Source: Pseudomonadota bacterium
GTDB lineage: Bacteria > Pseudomonadota > Gammaproteobacteria > Steroidobacterales > Steroidobacteraceae
Length of the DNA stretch: 64,000 nt
Direction of reading: 5' to 3'
Assembly (NCBI GenBank): GCA_037200975.1
Contig: JBBCGI010000001.1
Span: 62,001-126,000 of the forward strand
Positions 46,114 through 54,542 of the stretch are shown in pieces. Numbering within the stretch: the first letter of the stretch is position 1; every line of letters starts with the position of its first letter. The position numbers and the translations under genes were made by a program. The notes under the pieces are model-generated. The model saw nothing but the letters and a program-made list of their open reading frames with translations, searched no databases and was not told where the DNA came from.

Positions 46114-48275
46114 GCGGACTGCGGCGCGAAATCGGTGTCTTCGAACACCACGTCGATGGGCAGCAGCGGCACCTGGCAATCGACGATCAGGCAGATCGCG
46201 CGCAACAGGTCGACCTGCGGCACCGTCAGACGCCCGCCGACCGCGATCACGCGCGCGAGGCCTTCCGAAAACGAGCGCTTGCCCGTGGGATGGACCTGCG
46301 CCACCGCGGCCAACGCGGCGTCGAGCGCCGCGGGTGTCAGCAATACTTCCGGAAACGGCGCCCACTTCTGCGGCGGCAACATGCCCATGAGCCCGGCGCG
46401 ATAGGAATTCTGCCCCTGCTTGCCGGCGCCGAAACGGCACTGCGCCAGCGCCGCATAGATGTCGCAGACCGCGCCGGCGCGGTCCGGCAGCGGCACCGGC
46501 GGCGCTTCTTCGGTCGCCTTCGCCATCTTTTTCTCGATGATGCGGGTGACCGCGAAGCGCAACATGTCGCCGGTCGCGACGGTGGGTGCGAAGGCCCGCG
46601 CCACCGCGCGCAGGCGTTTGCGCTCGGCCGGATCGAGCGAATCCAGCAAGGTCAGCAGATCGGTCAGCAGCGGCAGGCGCGCCGCCGGCGCGAGCTGCGA
46701 CAGGCGCGCGATCTGCGCCTGCGTTTCCTTGAACAGTTCGATGCCGAGCACCGGAGCGAGCCGGGTCAGCTGCGTGCGCCACTTGGCCGGCTCGGCGGCG
46801 AGCATGGTTGCAACGAAGGTCGCCTGCACGGCGATCGGCGCCGCTTCGACCTGCGCGACCACCGCGCCGATCGCCGCCTGTTGTTCGGCGCTCAGGCGAT
46901 TGCGCAGCACGTCCGGCGGCAGCGCGCGTCCGGCGACCATACGCACGCCGGAGGGCAACGTTTCGGCCATCTCGACATCGGGCGCGATCGACAGCCGGCG
47001 CGCCGTCATGCTGTTGCTGCCTTCGGAAGTCATGTTCGGTTTCTCCATGGAGGGCGCAGTCGGCGCCGCACGCGGCGCAGGTGAATGATCGTCGCCGATC
47101 GCCAGCGCGAGGCCGGCGAGCGCAGCCGCCGGTAGTTCGACGACGGCGGGTTTGTGTTTCGCCGCTTCACGCGCCTGCGCGGCCGCGGCGGCCTGCGCGG
47201 CATTCGAAACTTGCGCCTCGGCCTGCTCGGCATTCGCCTGCGCGATCTTCGCCGCAAGCTTGCGTTTCTCGTCGCTGACCAGCGTGCGGAACTTGTTCGG
47301 TGTGACGCGCCCGTCGATGGCGCGGACCCGCTCTTCGAGCGGCGGATGCGTGGCGAACCACGAACCGCCGATCTTATTCGCCCACGAGGGCGCGCTGCCC
47401 GCGAAAAACATGTGCGCCACGTCGGCGGAAGACCCGTGGGTGAGGCGCGTGCCCGGCTGGTGCGCAGCCATCGTGATGAACGCGCCCTGCAGCGCGCCCG
47501 GATTACGCGTGAACTGCACGGCCGACGCATCGGCCAGGTGCTCGCGGCGGCGCGACACCGCCGCCTGCAACAGGCGTCCGGTCAGCATGCCGATGCTGCC
47601 GGCGGCGAAGATTCCGAACGCGACCAGCTTGAGACGCGCGTCGGCCTTGCCGCGCCCGCGGCCGCGCATGCAACGCCGCGCCAGATCGGTGATGACGAAC
47701 AGGCCGAAGATCCATGCGGTCAGGCGCATGTTGAGCTTCATGTCGCCGTTGAGGATGTGACTGAACTCGTGGCCGATCACCGCCTGCAATTGATCGCGGT
47801 CGAGCCGGTCGAGCGCGCCCTGCGTGACGGCGACCGCCGCTTCGTCGGGTGAATGCCCCGCCGCGAATGCGTTGATGCCCTCCTCGTCGGGCAATACGAA
47901 GACCTGCGGCTTGCGGATCCGCGCCGCGATCGCCATTTCCTCGACGATGTTGACCAGCCGGCGGCGCGCGAGATCGGTGTCCTCGGGCTTGACGTGAACG
48001 CCACCGAGCGAACGCGCCACGGCCGCGCCACCCGCGCGCAGTTCGGATGCCTTGTGCCAGCAGGCGAGCAGGATCGTCACGAGCACGGCCAGTGAAATCC
48101 AGAAAAGATACTCGGGGTTGCGGCGGATGACCCACATCGGGTTGCCGCCCACGCCTACCAGCACGACCAGATTGATGACGACGACGACGCTCAGGATCGC
48201 GGCGATGAAGCCCGCCACCAGCCAGCGCGTGTATTTGCGCTGGACTTCCTGACGTTCGAAGAATTGCGTGCTCAC
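46095..48275 (-). CDS. M48-family zinc metallopeptidase with long C-terminal extension
   Basis: Membrane peptidase of 726 residues starting GTG 48275. Two N-terminal TMs (about 18-42 and 56-73) lead to an HtpX-like catalytic domain with the zinc site VIGHEFSHILNGDMKLNM (about residue 166) and third ligand Glu in RREHLADASAVQFTRNP. Two further hydrophobic segments lie around 187-235. ATHPPLEERVRAIDG closes the domain near residue 325. Residues about 340-420 are an Ala/Lys/Gln-rich coiled-coil linker. The last 300 residues form a helical domain I do not recognise, with a TerB-like feel (AERKRLRAVARAFAPTVA, LRAICLIVDCQVPLLPID). No homologue function is asserted beyond peptidase. Confidence 0.88.
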   Translation of the reverse strand: MSTQFFERQEVQRKYTRWLVAGFIAAILSVVVVINLVVLVGVGGNPMWVIRRNPEYLFWISLAVLVTILLACWHKASELRAGGAAVARSLGGVHVKPEDTDLARRRLVNIVEEMAIAARIRKPQVFVLPDEEGINAFAAGHSPDEAAVAVTQGALDRLDRDQLQAVIGHEFSHILNGDMKLNMRLTAWIFGLFVITDLARRCMRGRGRGKADARLKLVAFGIFAAGSIGMLTGRLLQAAVSRRREHLADASAVQFTRNPGALQGAFITMAAHQPGTRLTHGSSADVAHMFFAGSAPSWANKIGGSWFATHPPLEERVRAIDGRVTPNKFRTLVSDEKRKLAAKIAQANAEQAEAQVSNAAQAAAAAQAREAAKHKPAVVELPAAALAGLALAIGDDHSPAPRAAPTAPSMEKPNMTSEGSNSMTARRLSIAPDVEMAETLPSGVRMVAGRALPPDVLRNRLSAEQQAAIGAVVAQVEAAPIAVQATFVATMLAAEPAKWRTQLTRLAPVLGIELFKETQAQIARLSQLAPAARLPLLTDLLTLLDSLDPAERKRLRAVARAFAPTVATGDMLRFAVTRIIEKKMAKATEEAPPVPLPDRAGAVCDIYAALAQCRFGAGKQGQNSYRAGLMGMLPPQKWAPFPEVLLTPAALDAALAAVAQVHPTGKRSFSEGLARVIAVGGRLTVPQVDLLRAICLIVDCQVPLLPIDVVFEDTDFAPQSAQASAR

Positions 48276-48449
48276 GGCTTCAGCGCTTCCATCCCATTGA
48301 TCAGAAGGGCCAAAATTACCGGCAAATGGGTTTTGCAGGCGTGCGCTGGCGCACGCCGGACCGCAAAAACGGCGCCAAATGCGACCCGCTTAACGGTTGT
48401 CCCGGCTGGCCGGGGGCCTTCAAATGCAACCGGAGTACTATCGGGCGCC
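48276..48449. other. Intergenic region with a strong hairpin
   Basis: 174 bases between the M48 gene start and a small membrane-protein gene. A 9-bp stem GGCGTGCGC/GCGCACGCC with a 2-base loop lies at 48338-48357, nested within TTTTGC (48331-48336) and GCAAAA (48363-48368). This could act as a bidirectional terminator or an attenuating hairpin; neither gene ends here, so a leader structure for the M48 gene is as likely. Confidence 0.5.
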
Positions 48450-48671
48450 ATGAACCTGGAACCCCAGAAAACCTCCGAAATCCGCAACGTGGGCGGCGTG
48501 GCGCGCACGCTCGCCAGCCTCACCATCCTGGCGTTGGCGGCGATCGCCATCCTGGTCGTGCTGGATGTGATTCCGCGCGCGGCCTTGGCCGAGGTCGCCA
48601 CGAAAACTGCGCTGATCGCGGGAATCTGCGTGGTCTCCGCCGTCGCCATCGGGTTCCTGACCAAGCGCTGA
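48450..48671 (+). CDS. Small membrane protein, 73 residues
   Basis: Hydrophobic protein MNLEPQKTSEIRNVGGVART followed by two predicted TMs (LASLTILALAAIAILVVLDVI and ALIAGICVVSAVAIGFLT). ATG 48450 is preceded by CGGAG at a suitable distance. It ends 4 bases before mocA and is probably co-transcribed. No family recognised. Confidence 0.65.
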   Translation: MNLEPQKTSEIRNVGGVARTLASLTILALAAIAILVVLDVIPRAALAEVATKTALIAGICVVSAVAIGFLTKR

Positions 48672-48675
48672 GCTG

Positions 48676-49323
48676 ATGAGCGACGCCGCGGGTTTCGAGC
48701 CGAACCACATTCACGTGGTGGTACTCGCCGCAGGCGCGTCGTCCCGATTCGGGTCGACCAAACAACTCGTGCGCGTGAATGGCCGTCCGCTCATGCACAC
48801 CATCGTGAGCCGCGCCGTCGAGCTCGCCGGTCACTCCGTGACCGTGGTGCTCGGTGCGCAGGCCGGTGAACTCGCGCCGCTGCTCAAACACAGCCCGGCC
48901 TCCGTGGCGGTGAACCGCAACTGGTCCGAAGGCATCGCCAGCTCCATCCGCGAAGGTGTGAGCCACGCGCCAGCAACCGCCGACGGTGTGCTCATCGTGC
49001 TCGCCGACCAGGCCGCGGTGACGACCGAAGACCTGCGCCGGCTCGCCGGTGCCTGGCGGCGCAACCCCGCGTCGATCGCCGCCGCGCAGTACGCAGGCGG
49101 CGTGGGTGTGCCGGCGATATTTCCGCGCTGGTGTTTTCGCGAATTGAACGAACTGCGCGGCGACCGCGGCGCGCAGCTGCTGCTGCAGCGGCACGTCGAC
49201 CGGTTGGTGCGCCTGCCGATGCCCAGCGCCGAGCTCGATATCGATCGCCCGGAAGATCTGCTGTCTCTCGATCAGGCCACGAAGGTCAAGCGCCGGCCGC
49301 TCTCGGACGACACCGGCGCCTGA
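48676..49323 (+). CDS. MocA-like molybdenum cofactor cytidylyltransferase / nucleotidyltransferase
   Basis: NTP transferase of 215 residues of the MobA/MocA family. Motifs: VVVLAAGASSRFGSTKQLV (nucleotide loop), NWSEGIASSIREGV (the MocA-type WxxGxxxS motif) and VLIVLADQAAVT, and GVGVPAIFPRWCFREL toward the C-terminus. MocA converts molybdopterin to molybdopterin cytosine dinucleotide for enzymes of the xanthine oxidase family, which would pair it with the XdhC protein at 44.3 kb. Closely related proteins handle other substrates, so the assignment is probable rather than certain. Confidence 0.85.
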   Translation: MSDAAGFEPNHIHVVVLAAGASSRFGSTKQLVRVNGRPLMHTIVSRAVELAGHSVTVVLGAQAGELAPLLKHSPASVAVNRNWSEGIASSIREGVSHAPATADGVLIVLADQAAVTTEDLRRLAGAWRRNPASIAAAQYAGGVGVPAIFPRWCFRELNELRGDRGAQLLLQRHVDRLVRLPMPSAELDIDRPEDLLSLDQATKVKRRPLSDDTGA

Positions 49324-49348
49324 ATTTTCCGCACGGCATGAAGCTCGT

Positions 49349-50104
49349 TCAGCGGCCTATCACGATGGCCAGCAGGCGTGCCATGGGAAACGCCAGCAAC
49401 ACCAGCGAGCAAGGCGCGATGCACAACATCAGCGTGGCCCACAACTTGAGTGGCGCGGCGCGCGCCCGGCGTTCCGCGCGTGCGAAGCGATTCGCGGCAG
49501 CCTGCCGCGCGCGCTCGCGCAGGATCGCCGCCGTATCCACGCCGAGCCTTTCCGCGGAGCGCAACGCGGCGATCAGGGTGCTGACGGGACGTAGTCCCAA
49601 ACGCTGATCGAGACCGCGCAGTGCTTCGAAGGGATCGGCGCCGGCGTGTACTTCGAGCACCACCCGCTGCCACGCGCGGCGCAAAGCTCCATCGGGAGCG
49701 CGCTCGGCGCAGATTCCGAGCGCCGACGTCCAACTACTGCCCGCCTCCATCGCCAGCGCCATCAGATCGAGATGCAGTGCGAGGTCGTCGAGCAATTGTT
49801 GCCGCACACGCTGCAGCGCCGAATCGAGAAAACGCGGTGCCGCCGCGAAACCCAACGCACCGGCGGTTGACGCCGCGAGCCACGCGACGTGGCCGAGCCC
49901 CGCCGTGGCAAACAACACCGGCAATGCCACGCATAACCCCAGGAACGCCCGCGTCACGGGCCACAGCTCGGGTGCGGAAAGACTCTCGAGGTCGGCTTCG
50001 CGGAGTGCCGCACGGATGCGCAGCGCGCCGCGCAGGCCGAACACGCTGAGCACGAACCCGCCGAGACCGAGCACCATGAGAAAGAACAGGGGCAGGTCGC
50101 TCAT
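49349..50104 (-). CDS. TadC-like type II secretion F-domain membrane protein
   Basis: Inner-membrane platform protein of 251 residues. TM1 LFFLMVLGLGGFVLSVFGL, TMs around 55-90, the cytoplasmic T2SSF domain (DDLALHLDLMALAMEAGSSWTSAL, then ALRSAERLGVDTAAILRERA) and a C-terminal TM (LWATLMLCIAPCSLVLLAFPMA). It is typical of TadC of tight-adherence/Flp pilus systems. Its ATG at 50104 lies 2 bases after the stop of the TadB-like gene. TadA ATPase, RcpA secretin and Flp pilin are not in the window. Confidence 0.85.
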   Translation of the reverse strand: MSDLPLFFLMVLGLGGFVLSVFGLRGALRIRAALREADLESLSAPELWPVTRAFLGLCVALPVLFATAGLGHVAWLAASTAGALGFAAAPRFLDSALQRVRQQLLDDLALHLDLMALAMEAGSSWTSALGICAERAPDGALRRAWQRVVLEVHAGADPFEALRGLDQRLGLRPVSTLIAALRSAERLGVDTAAILRERARQAAANRFARAERRARAAPLKLWATLMLCIAPCSLVLLAFPMARLLAIVIGR

Positions 50105-50106
50105 GT

Positions 50107-50622
50107 TCAGATCTCGACGCGCGCCACGCGCCACAGCAGCCAGCAACCGAATGCCTCGAGGAACAGCAAGACGACCACCGCGCCGCCCGGCAACCCCTGC
50201 CCGGCCAACGCCATGATGAACATCGCCAGGGGTGGAATCGCGGCGGCCAGCGCGCCGCGGCGCCGGCCGGACGCCGTGCGTGCCAGCATCTTGCGTTCGA
50301 ACGCGACGCGCCGCTTGAGGCGCAGCGCGAGGCGCTGGGCGGTATCCGCCAGCAGCGCGGGATTGGGCCGGGCGAGTTCCTGCGCGAGCAGGAACGACAC
50401 GAACTCCGGGATGTTCAGTGCTTGCGCGCGCGCCATCCACGCCGGATCGAGCGGCAGGCACTGCGCGGTGTTGCGCACCTGGACTGCGAACTCACCGAGC
50501 TGCGTCGCCACCTCGCTTGCATCGCGGCTGGCACGCCGCCGCGCCTGCGCACACAGGGCCGGCAGTGCAATGAGACCCGCGATGAGCAGGGCCGCAGCCA
50601 GCAATGCTGACTCAGCGAACAA
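50107..50622 (-). CDS. Short TadB-like F-domain protein
   Basis: Protein of 171 residues, about half the usual TadB length (~300). One N-terminal TM (LLAAALLIAGLIALPALCA), then a T2SSF-like helical domain (LGEFAVQVRNTAQCLPLDPAWMARA ... PALLADTAQRLALRLKRRVAFERKMLARTASGRRRGAL) and two C-terminal TMs. The N-terminal membrane region of normal TadB is absent. The start is TTG 50622, inside the end of the upstream 40-codon gene. It could be a reduced functional form or a decaying gene. Confidence 0.65.
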   Translation of the reverse strand: MFAESALLAAALLIAGLIALPALCAQARRRASRDASEVATQLGEFAVQVRNTAQCLPLDPAWMARAQALNIPEFVSFLLAQELARPNPALLADTAQRLALRLKRRVAFERKMLARTASGRRRGALAAAIPPLAMFIMALAGQGLPGGAVVVLLFLEAFGCWLLWRVARVEI

Positions 50623-50734
50623 GACTGTCCACCAGCAATCCGCCGTATCCCTTCCACAGACCCAGCGCGATCAGCAGGCCGAGGACGAGCGCCGCAATGC
50701 GGGCGGCTCCTGATGGAAATTCACGCGCATCCAT
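50612..50734 (-). CDS. 40-residue single-TM protein upstream of tadB-like gene
   Basis: Reading from ATG 50734 the peptide is MDAREFPSGAARIAALVLGL followed by LIALGLWKGYGGLLVDSLVR. One TM covers about residues 12-28. A GGGAGCAGC box precedes the ATG, and the gene overlaps the TadB-like start by 11 bases. It might be what remains of the TadB N-terminus or a separate small subunit. No family recognised. Confidence 0.55.
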   Translation of the reverse strand: MDAREFPSGAARIAALVLGLLIALGLWKGYGGLLVDSLVR

Positions 50735-50846
50735 GCGCTGCTCCCGATAACACAGTGGTGCGGATTACAGCGCGTCGCGGCGCGCGTGTCAGCGCACGAA
50801 TGCGCCGTAAATCACCAGCTTCGGCGCTTGCCGCGCGCGCGGACGC

Positions 50847-51407
50847 TCAGGCCTTCACCACCGCGAGATTGCCGGCCTGGATGGCCCCGTGGTTCGCATT
50901 CACGAATACATCCAGATAGGCGGGATTCGTGAATGCGAGCTTCATGTACGCGACTTGACCGTACCCGTTCATCACGTCCGTGACGTGGACGCGCACTTCC
51001 CTGATGCGCACCGGTTGATAGAAGCTGGTCTGCGGTGGCTTCGGCCGGCGCAGCTTGAGCACCAGCAGCATGAGCGCCACCGCGAGACCTACGCTGATCC
51101 CGAACAGGTGTGCCGCTATCCACTCGGGCGGCGTTGCCGTGGATGCGAGCAGCAGCGATCCCAGGAAAAACACACCCACCGCCAGCGCGAACACCAGCAG
51201 GCGCGCGAAAAAGCCCGGCGCGCGCCGCCGCGTGCTGCGGCGGCAGGCCGCGCAGACCGGCACCGGCAAGTGGAAAATCGTTTCGCTGCCACCGATGCCG
51301 AAGAAACGCGTGACGCGCGTGTCCTGGATCTCGTTGACACAGTTGCTGTCGCCGCAGTTGCAACAGAAAGCCGCGGGGAAGCCCAGTTTCGGGCTATCTA
51401 GTTGCAT
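50847..51407 (-). CDS. Membrane protein with CxxC zinc-ribbon-like N-terminus
   Basis: Protein of 186 residues. The N-terminal third holds paired cysteines (FCCNCGDSNCVNE and VPVCAACRR) suggesting a zinc ribbon. Two TMs follow (LLVFALAVGVFFLGSLLLA and LFGISVGLAVALMLLVLKL). The C-terminus is a soluble domain ending VNANHGAIQAGNLAVVKA. It is 13 bases downstream of mmsA and probably co-transcribed. Function unknown. Confidence 0.7.
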   Translation of the reverse strand: MQLDSPKLGFPAAFCCNCGDSNCVNEIQDTRVTRFFGIGGSETIFHLPVPVCAACRRSTRRRAPGFFARLLVFALAVGVFFLGSLLLASTATPPEWIAAHLFGISVGLAVALMLLVLKLRRPKPPQTSFYQPVRIREVRVHVTDVMNGYGQVAYMKLAFTNPAYLDVFVNANHGAIQAGNLAVVKA

Positions 51408-51420
51408 GGACGGCGTAAAC

Positions 51421-52944
51421 CTACTTCATCGTCGGCATGACGAACTCGGCCGCGCCGCCCGGCCCCTCTCCTCCGGATACGGGCCAGCGGCTGGTGACCG
51501 TCTTGAGGCGAGTGTAAAAGCGGACGCCTTCCAGCCCGTGCATGGCGTGATCGGCGAAACTCGAGCGGCGCCAGCCGCCGAAGCTGAAAAATGCCATGGG
51601 CACGGGAATCGGCACGTTGACGCCCACCATGCCGACCTCGATGGCCTGCACGAAGGCGCGCGCCGCGCCGCCATCGCGCGTGAAGATGGCGGTGCCATTG
51701 GCGAACTCGTGTGCATTGACCAGTGCGATCGCGTCCTTGAGCGTTGGCACTCGCACGACGACCAGCACCGGGCCAAAGATCTCTTCGCGATAGATCTTCA
51801 TCGCCGGCTGTACACCGTCGAACAGGCTGCCGCCGAGGAAGAAACCGTTTTCGTATCCCGGCACCACGTGGCCGCGGCCATCGACGATCAGCCGCGCGCC
51901 CTCGGCAACACCCGCGCCGATGTAGTCGACCACCTTGGCGCGATGCGCGGCAGTGATCAGCGGGCCCATGTCGGCCTCGCCGTTCTGCGAATGATCGACG
52001 CGCAGGTTCTGCACGCGTTCGGACAGCACGCCCACCAGCCGGTCGGCGGTGGCATCGCCGACGGCGACGGCCACCGAGATCGCCATGCAGCGCTCCCCTG
52101 CTGAACCATAAGCCGCGCCTAACAAGGCATCGGCAACCAAGTTCACATCCGCATCGGGCAGCATGACCAGGTGATTCTTTGCGCCTCCCAGCGCCTGTAC
52201 GCGTTTGCCGTGCGCCACGCCCTCGCGCTGGACGTATTCGGCAATCGGCGTCGAGCCGACGAAACTCACCGCGTCGACCCCGGGATGCCGCAGCAGCGCA
52301 TCCACCGCGACCTTGTCGCCATTGATCACGCTGAACACACCCGGCGGCAAACCGGCGTCGGCCAGCCATTGCGCTAACAACAATCCGGCGCCCGGATCGC
52401 GCTCGGAAGGTTTGAGGATGAAGGCGTTGCCGCAGGCCAGCGCCACCGGGAACATCCACAGCGGCACCATGGCGGGAAAATTGAACGGCGTGATGCCGGC
52501 GGCCACACCCAGCGGCTGACGCAGGCTGTAGCTATCCACACCGGTGCCGACATTGTCGGCGAACTCGCCCTTGGTCAGGTGCGGCGCGCCGCAGGCGAAT
52601 TCCACCACTTCGAGGCCGCGCGTCACCTCGCCCGCGGCATCGCTGACCAGCTTGCCGTGTTCGGCGGCGATGAGCTTCGCGAGCTCGCCGCGCCGCGACT
52701 CCAACAGCTCCTTGAACTTGAACAACACCCGTGCGCGCTTGAGGGCGGGAGTCGCGGCCCAGGCCGGAAATGCCGCGCGTGCCGCGCTGACGGCTGCGTC
52801 GACTTCGGCTTCGGAGGCCAGCGACACACGCGAAGCCACGACACCGAGCGAGGGATTGAACACGTCGGCGGCTCTTCCGGAGGTGCCGGGTGTGGCACGG
52901 CCGCCGATGAAATGGGGATAGACGCTGACGCGGTCTTGAGTCAT
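51421..52944 (-). CDS. mmsA: CoA-acylating methylmalonate-semialdehyde dehydrogenase
   Basis: Aldehyde dehydrogenase of 507 residues in valine, thymine and inositol catabolism, converting methylmalonate semialdehyde to propionyl-CoA (and malonate semialdehyde to acetyl-CoA). Catalytic Cys286 lies in [13 protein letters not shown]. The region where other ALDHs have ELGG is [16 protein letters not shown]: the usual general-base Glu is missing, as is normal for the CoA-dependent MMSDH group. Also [22 protein letters not shown] and the C-terminal [18 protein letters not shown]. No other valine-degradation genes adjoin it. Its 5' end is 34 bases from a divergent gene. Confidence 0.96.
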   Translation of the reverse strand: MTQDRVSVYPHFIGGRATPGTSGRAADVFNPSLGVVASRVSLASEAEVDAAVSAARAAFPAWAATPALKRARVLFKFKELLESRRGELAKLIAAEHGKLVSDAAGEVTRGLEVVEFACGAPHLTKGEFADNVGTGVDSYSLRQPLGVAAGITPFNFPAMVPLWMFPVALACGNAFILKPSERDPGAGLLLAQWLADAGLPPGVFSVINGDKVAVDALLRHPGVDAVSFVGSTPIAEYVQREGVAHGKRVQALGGAKNHLVMLPDADVNLVADALLGAAYGSAGERCMAISVAVAVGDATADRLVGVLSERVQNLRVDHSQNGEADMGPLITAAHRAKVVDYIGAGVAEGARLIVDGRGHVVPGYENGFFLGGSLFDGVQPAMKIYREEIFGPVLVVVRVPTLKDAIALVNAHEFANGTAIFTRDGGAARAFVQAIEVGMVGVNVPIPVPMAFFSFGGWRRSSFADHAMHGLEGVRFYTRLKTVTSRWPVSGGEGPGGAAEFVMPTMK

Positions 52945-52964
52945 TGGGCCGCGAGTGTAACCCC

Positions 52965-52970
52965 TATAAT
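52965..52970 (+). promoter_or_regulatory. Consensus -10 element (TATAAT), gene at 52979
   Basis: A perfect TATAAT ends 8 bases before ATG 52979, with no ribosome binding site between (GCGTCGCG). This is the clearest leaderless candidate in the window. A weak TTGGGC lies 15 bases upstream. Confidence 0.5.
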
Positions 52971-52978
52971 GCGTCGCG

Positions 52979-53614
52979 ATGAATCAGCCGCCGAACGAAC
53001 ACAGCAAGACGCTGCGGGAAATCGATCGACTCCTGGCCGAAGCGCCCGACGAAGCCGCGCGCGCCGAATTGCTGCGCCTGCGCGCACGCCTCGACGCGCC
53101 GGAGCTGCGCGACATGGCGCGCGAACTCGAGGGCAGCGCGCCACGCCCCCGCGGCAATCTCGTGCTCGAATTCCACGACCCGCTGCTGCCGGGATTCTTC
53201 ACCGCCACGGGCTGCGTGATCTCGGCCGCGGTCTGTCTGTTCGCGGTACTCGAAGGTCTTGACCGTCCCGCGGTGATCGTCGCCGGCACGCCGGTCAACC
53301 TGTGGATCGTGGCGGCGTTTGCCGGCGCGTGTACCGCGTTGTTCACCGCGCTGTCGTTCCAGCGCAGCTTTTCCATCCGTTTCGACACCGAAGGAATGAT
53401 GTCGACCAGCAACGGCGCGCGGTGGAGCACCTTGCGCGTGGGCGCGATGCGCTGGGCGAGCATCCGCAGCCTGCACGAACGCGCGCGCGATGGCGTGCTG
53501 GAAGTTCGCGCGGCGGACGGCGCGGTGCTCGAGCTGCCGATGCGAGTCGTGAACTACCGCATCCTGCACCAGCACCTGGAAAACATGGTGGTGCTGTACG
53601 GCGAGCGGAGTTGA
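52979..53614 (+). CDS. Uncharacterised two-TM protein
   Basis: Protein of 211 residues. The N-terminal 55 residues are a charged helix ([29 protein letters not shown], probable coiled coil). Two TMs ([21 protein letters not shown] and [20 protein letters not shown]) precede a C-terminal PH-like beta domain ([19 protein letters not shown] ... [19 protein letters not shown]). No family recognised. It converges on the EamA transporter gene with 22 bases between stops. Confidence 0.7.
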   Translation: MNQPPNEHSKTLREIDRLLAEAPDEAARAELLRLRARLDAPELRDMARELEGSAPRPRGNLVLEFHDPLLPGFFTATGCVISAAVCLFAVLEGLDRPAVIVAGTPVNLWIVAAFAGACTALFTALSFQRSFSIRFDTEGMMSTSNGARWSTLRVGAMRWASIRSLHERARDGVLEVRAADGAVLELPMRVVNYRILHQHLENMVVLYGERS

Positions 53615-53636
53615 ATCACGCCGGCCGCGCGGCAGC

Positions 53637-54542
53637 TCAGGTGCGCGACACCATGAACACGCCGACGATGGCCACCGCGCCGCCGACCAGCATCGACGGC
53701 AGCAGCTGTTCACCGAGCACCAGCACGCCGATGGCGACACCGAACACCGGCACCAGGTTGCTGAAGATGCTCGCCACCGACGGGCCGAATTTTCTGATCG
53801 AGGTGTAGTACCAGACGAAGGCGACCGCCGTGCCGCCCACACCGAGGTACAGCAGGGTGGCGATCATCTTCCAGTCGAACTGCGCGGCGCGCAGCGTAGA
53901 GAATTCCGGCGCCGCAACCAGCCCGAGCAGCAAGGTGCCGAACAACGCGGCGTAGTTGGTGGCGGCGATGGGCGACAGGCCCGCCAGCACTTTGCGGCCG
54001 ATGATGGTGTACAGCGCCCAGGAAGTCCCCGCGCACAACATGAACAACTCGCCGAGGCCCACTCCAGCCGAGGCGATGCTGGTGATGTCGCCATGCGAGA
54101 TCACGATCCACACGCCGGCGAGCGCGATTGCGACACCCGCCCAGCGACGCGGGCTCAGGCGCTCCTTCAACACCAGCGATGAAATCGTGATCGTGATGAC
54201 CGGATTGAGCGCGATGACCAGCGCCGCGCGGCTGGCCGGCAGGCGCTCGAGCGCTCCCATGAAGAACAGGTTGTAGGCGAACACGCCTAACAATCCGAGC
54301 ACGAAGGTGGTGAACCATTGCTGGCGAGTGAGCCGCGGCAACCCGCCTTCCAGCGCAAAGGCGGCGACCAGCAGCGCGACACAGGCGATGACGTAACGCT
54401 CGAACGAACCCATCAGCGCGGAGAAAGTCCCGACGACGTATTTGCCCCCCACGAAAGTGCCGCCCCAGATCGCGGGGACCGCCACGAGGCGGCCGAAGTC
54501 CGCAATTCCCGCGGCCGCGGCGCGCGGCGCGTCGTCGGCCAC
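53637..54542 (-). CDS. EamA-family (DMT superfamily) transporter
   Basis: Ten-TM transporter of 301 residues with two EamA repeats: VAVPAIWGGTFVGGKYVVG ... LNPVITITISSLVLKERLSPRRWAGVAIALAGVW in the first, and ALYTIIGRKVLAGLSPIAA ... NLVPVFGVAIGVLVLGEQLL in the second. Substrate cannot be read from sequence. I start it at GTG 54542, which overlaps the cysQ stop (TAGTG), rather than a longer frame that would read through cysQ. Last gene of the leftward glycogen-cysQ run. Confidence 0.87.
   Translation of the reverse strand: MADDAPRAAAAGIADFGRLVAVPAIWGGTFVGGKYVVGTFSALMGSFERYVIACVALLVAAFALEGGLPRLTRQQWFTTFVLGLLGVFAYNLFFMGALERLPASRAALVIALNPVITITISSLVLKERLSPRRWAGVAIALAGVWIVISHGDITSIASAGVGLGELFMLCAGTSWALYTIIGRKVLAGLSPIAATNYAALFGTLLLGLVAAPEFSTLRAAQFDWKMIATLLYLGVGGTAVAFVWYYTSIRKFGPSVASIFSNLVPVFGVAIGVLVLGEQLLPSMLVGGAVAIVGVFMVSRT

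Noticed and set aside
45123-47084. Open frame of 653 codons spanning xdhC, tauE and the M48 gene
   Set aside because: It crosses two convergent genes with recognised motifs and has an Arg-rich shadow composition.
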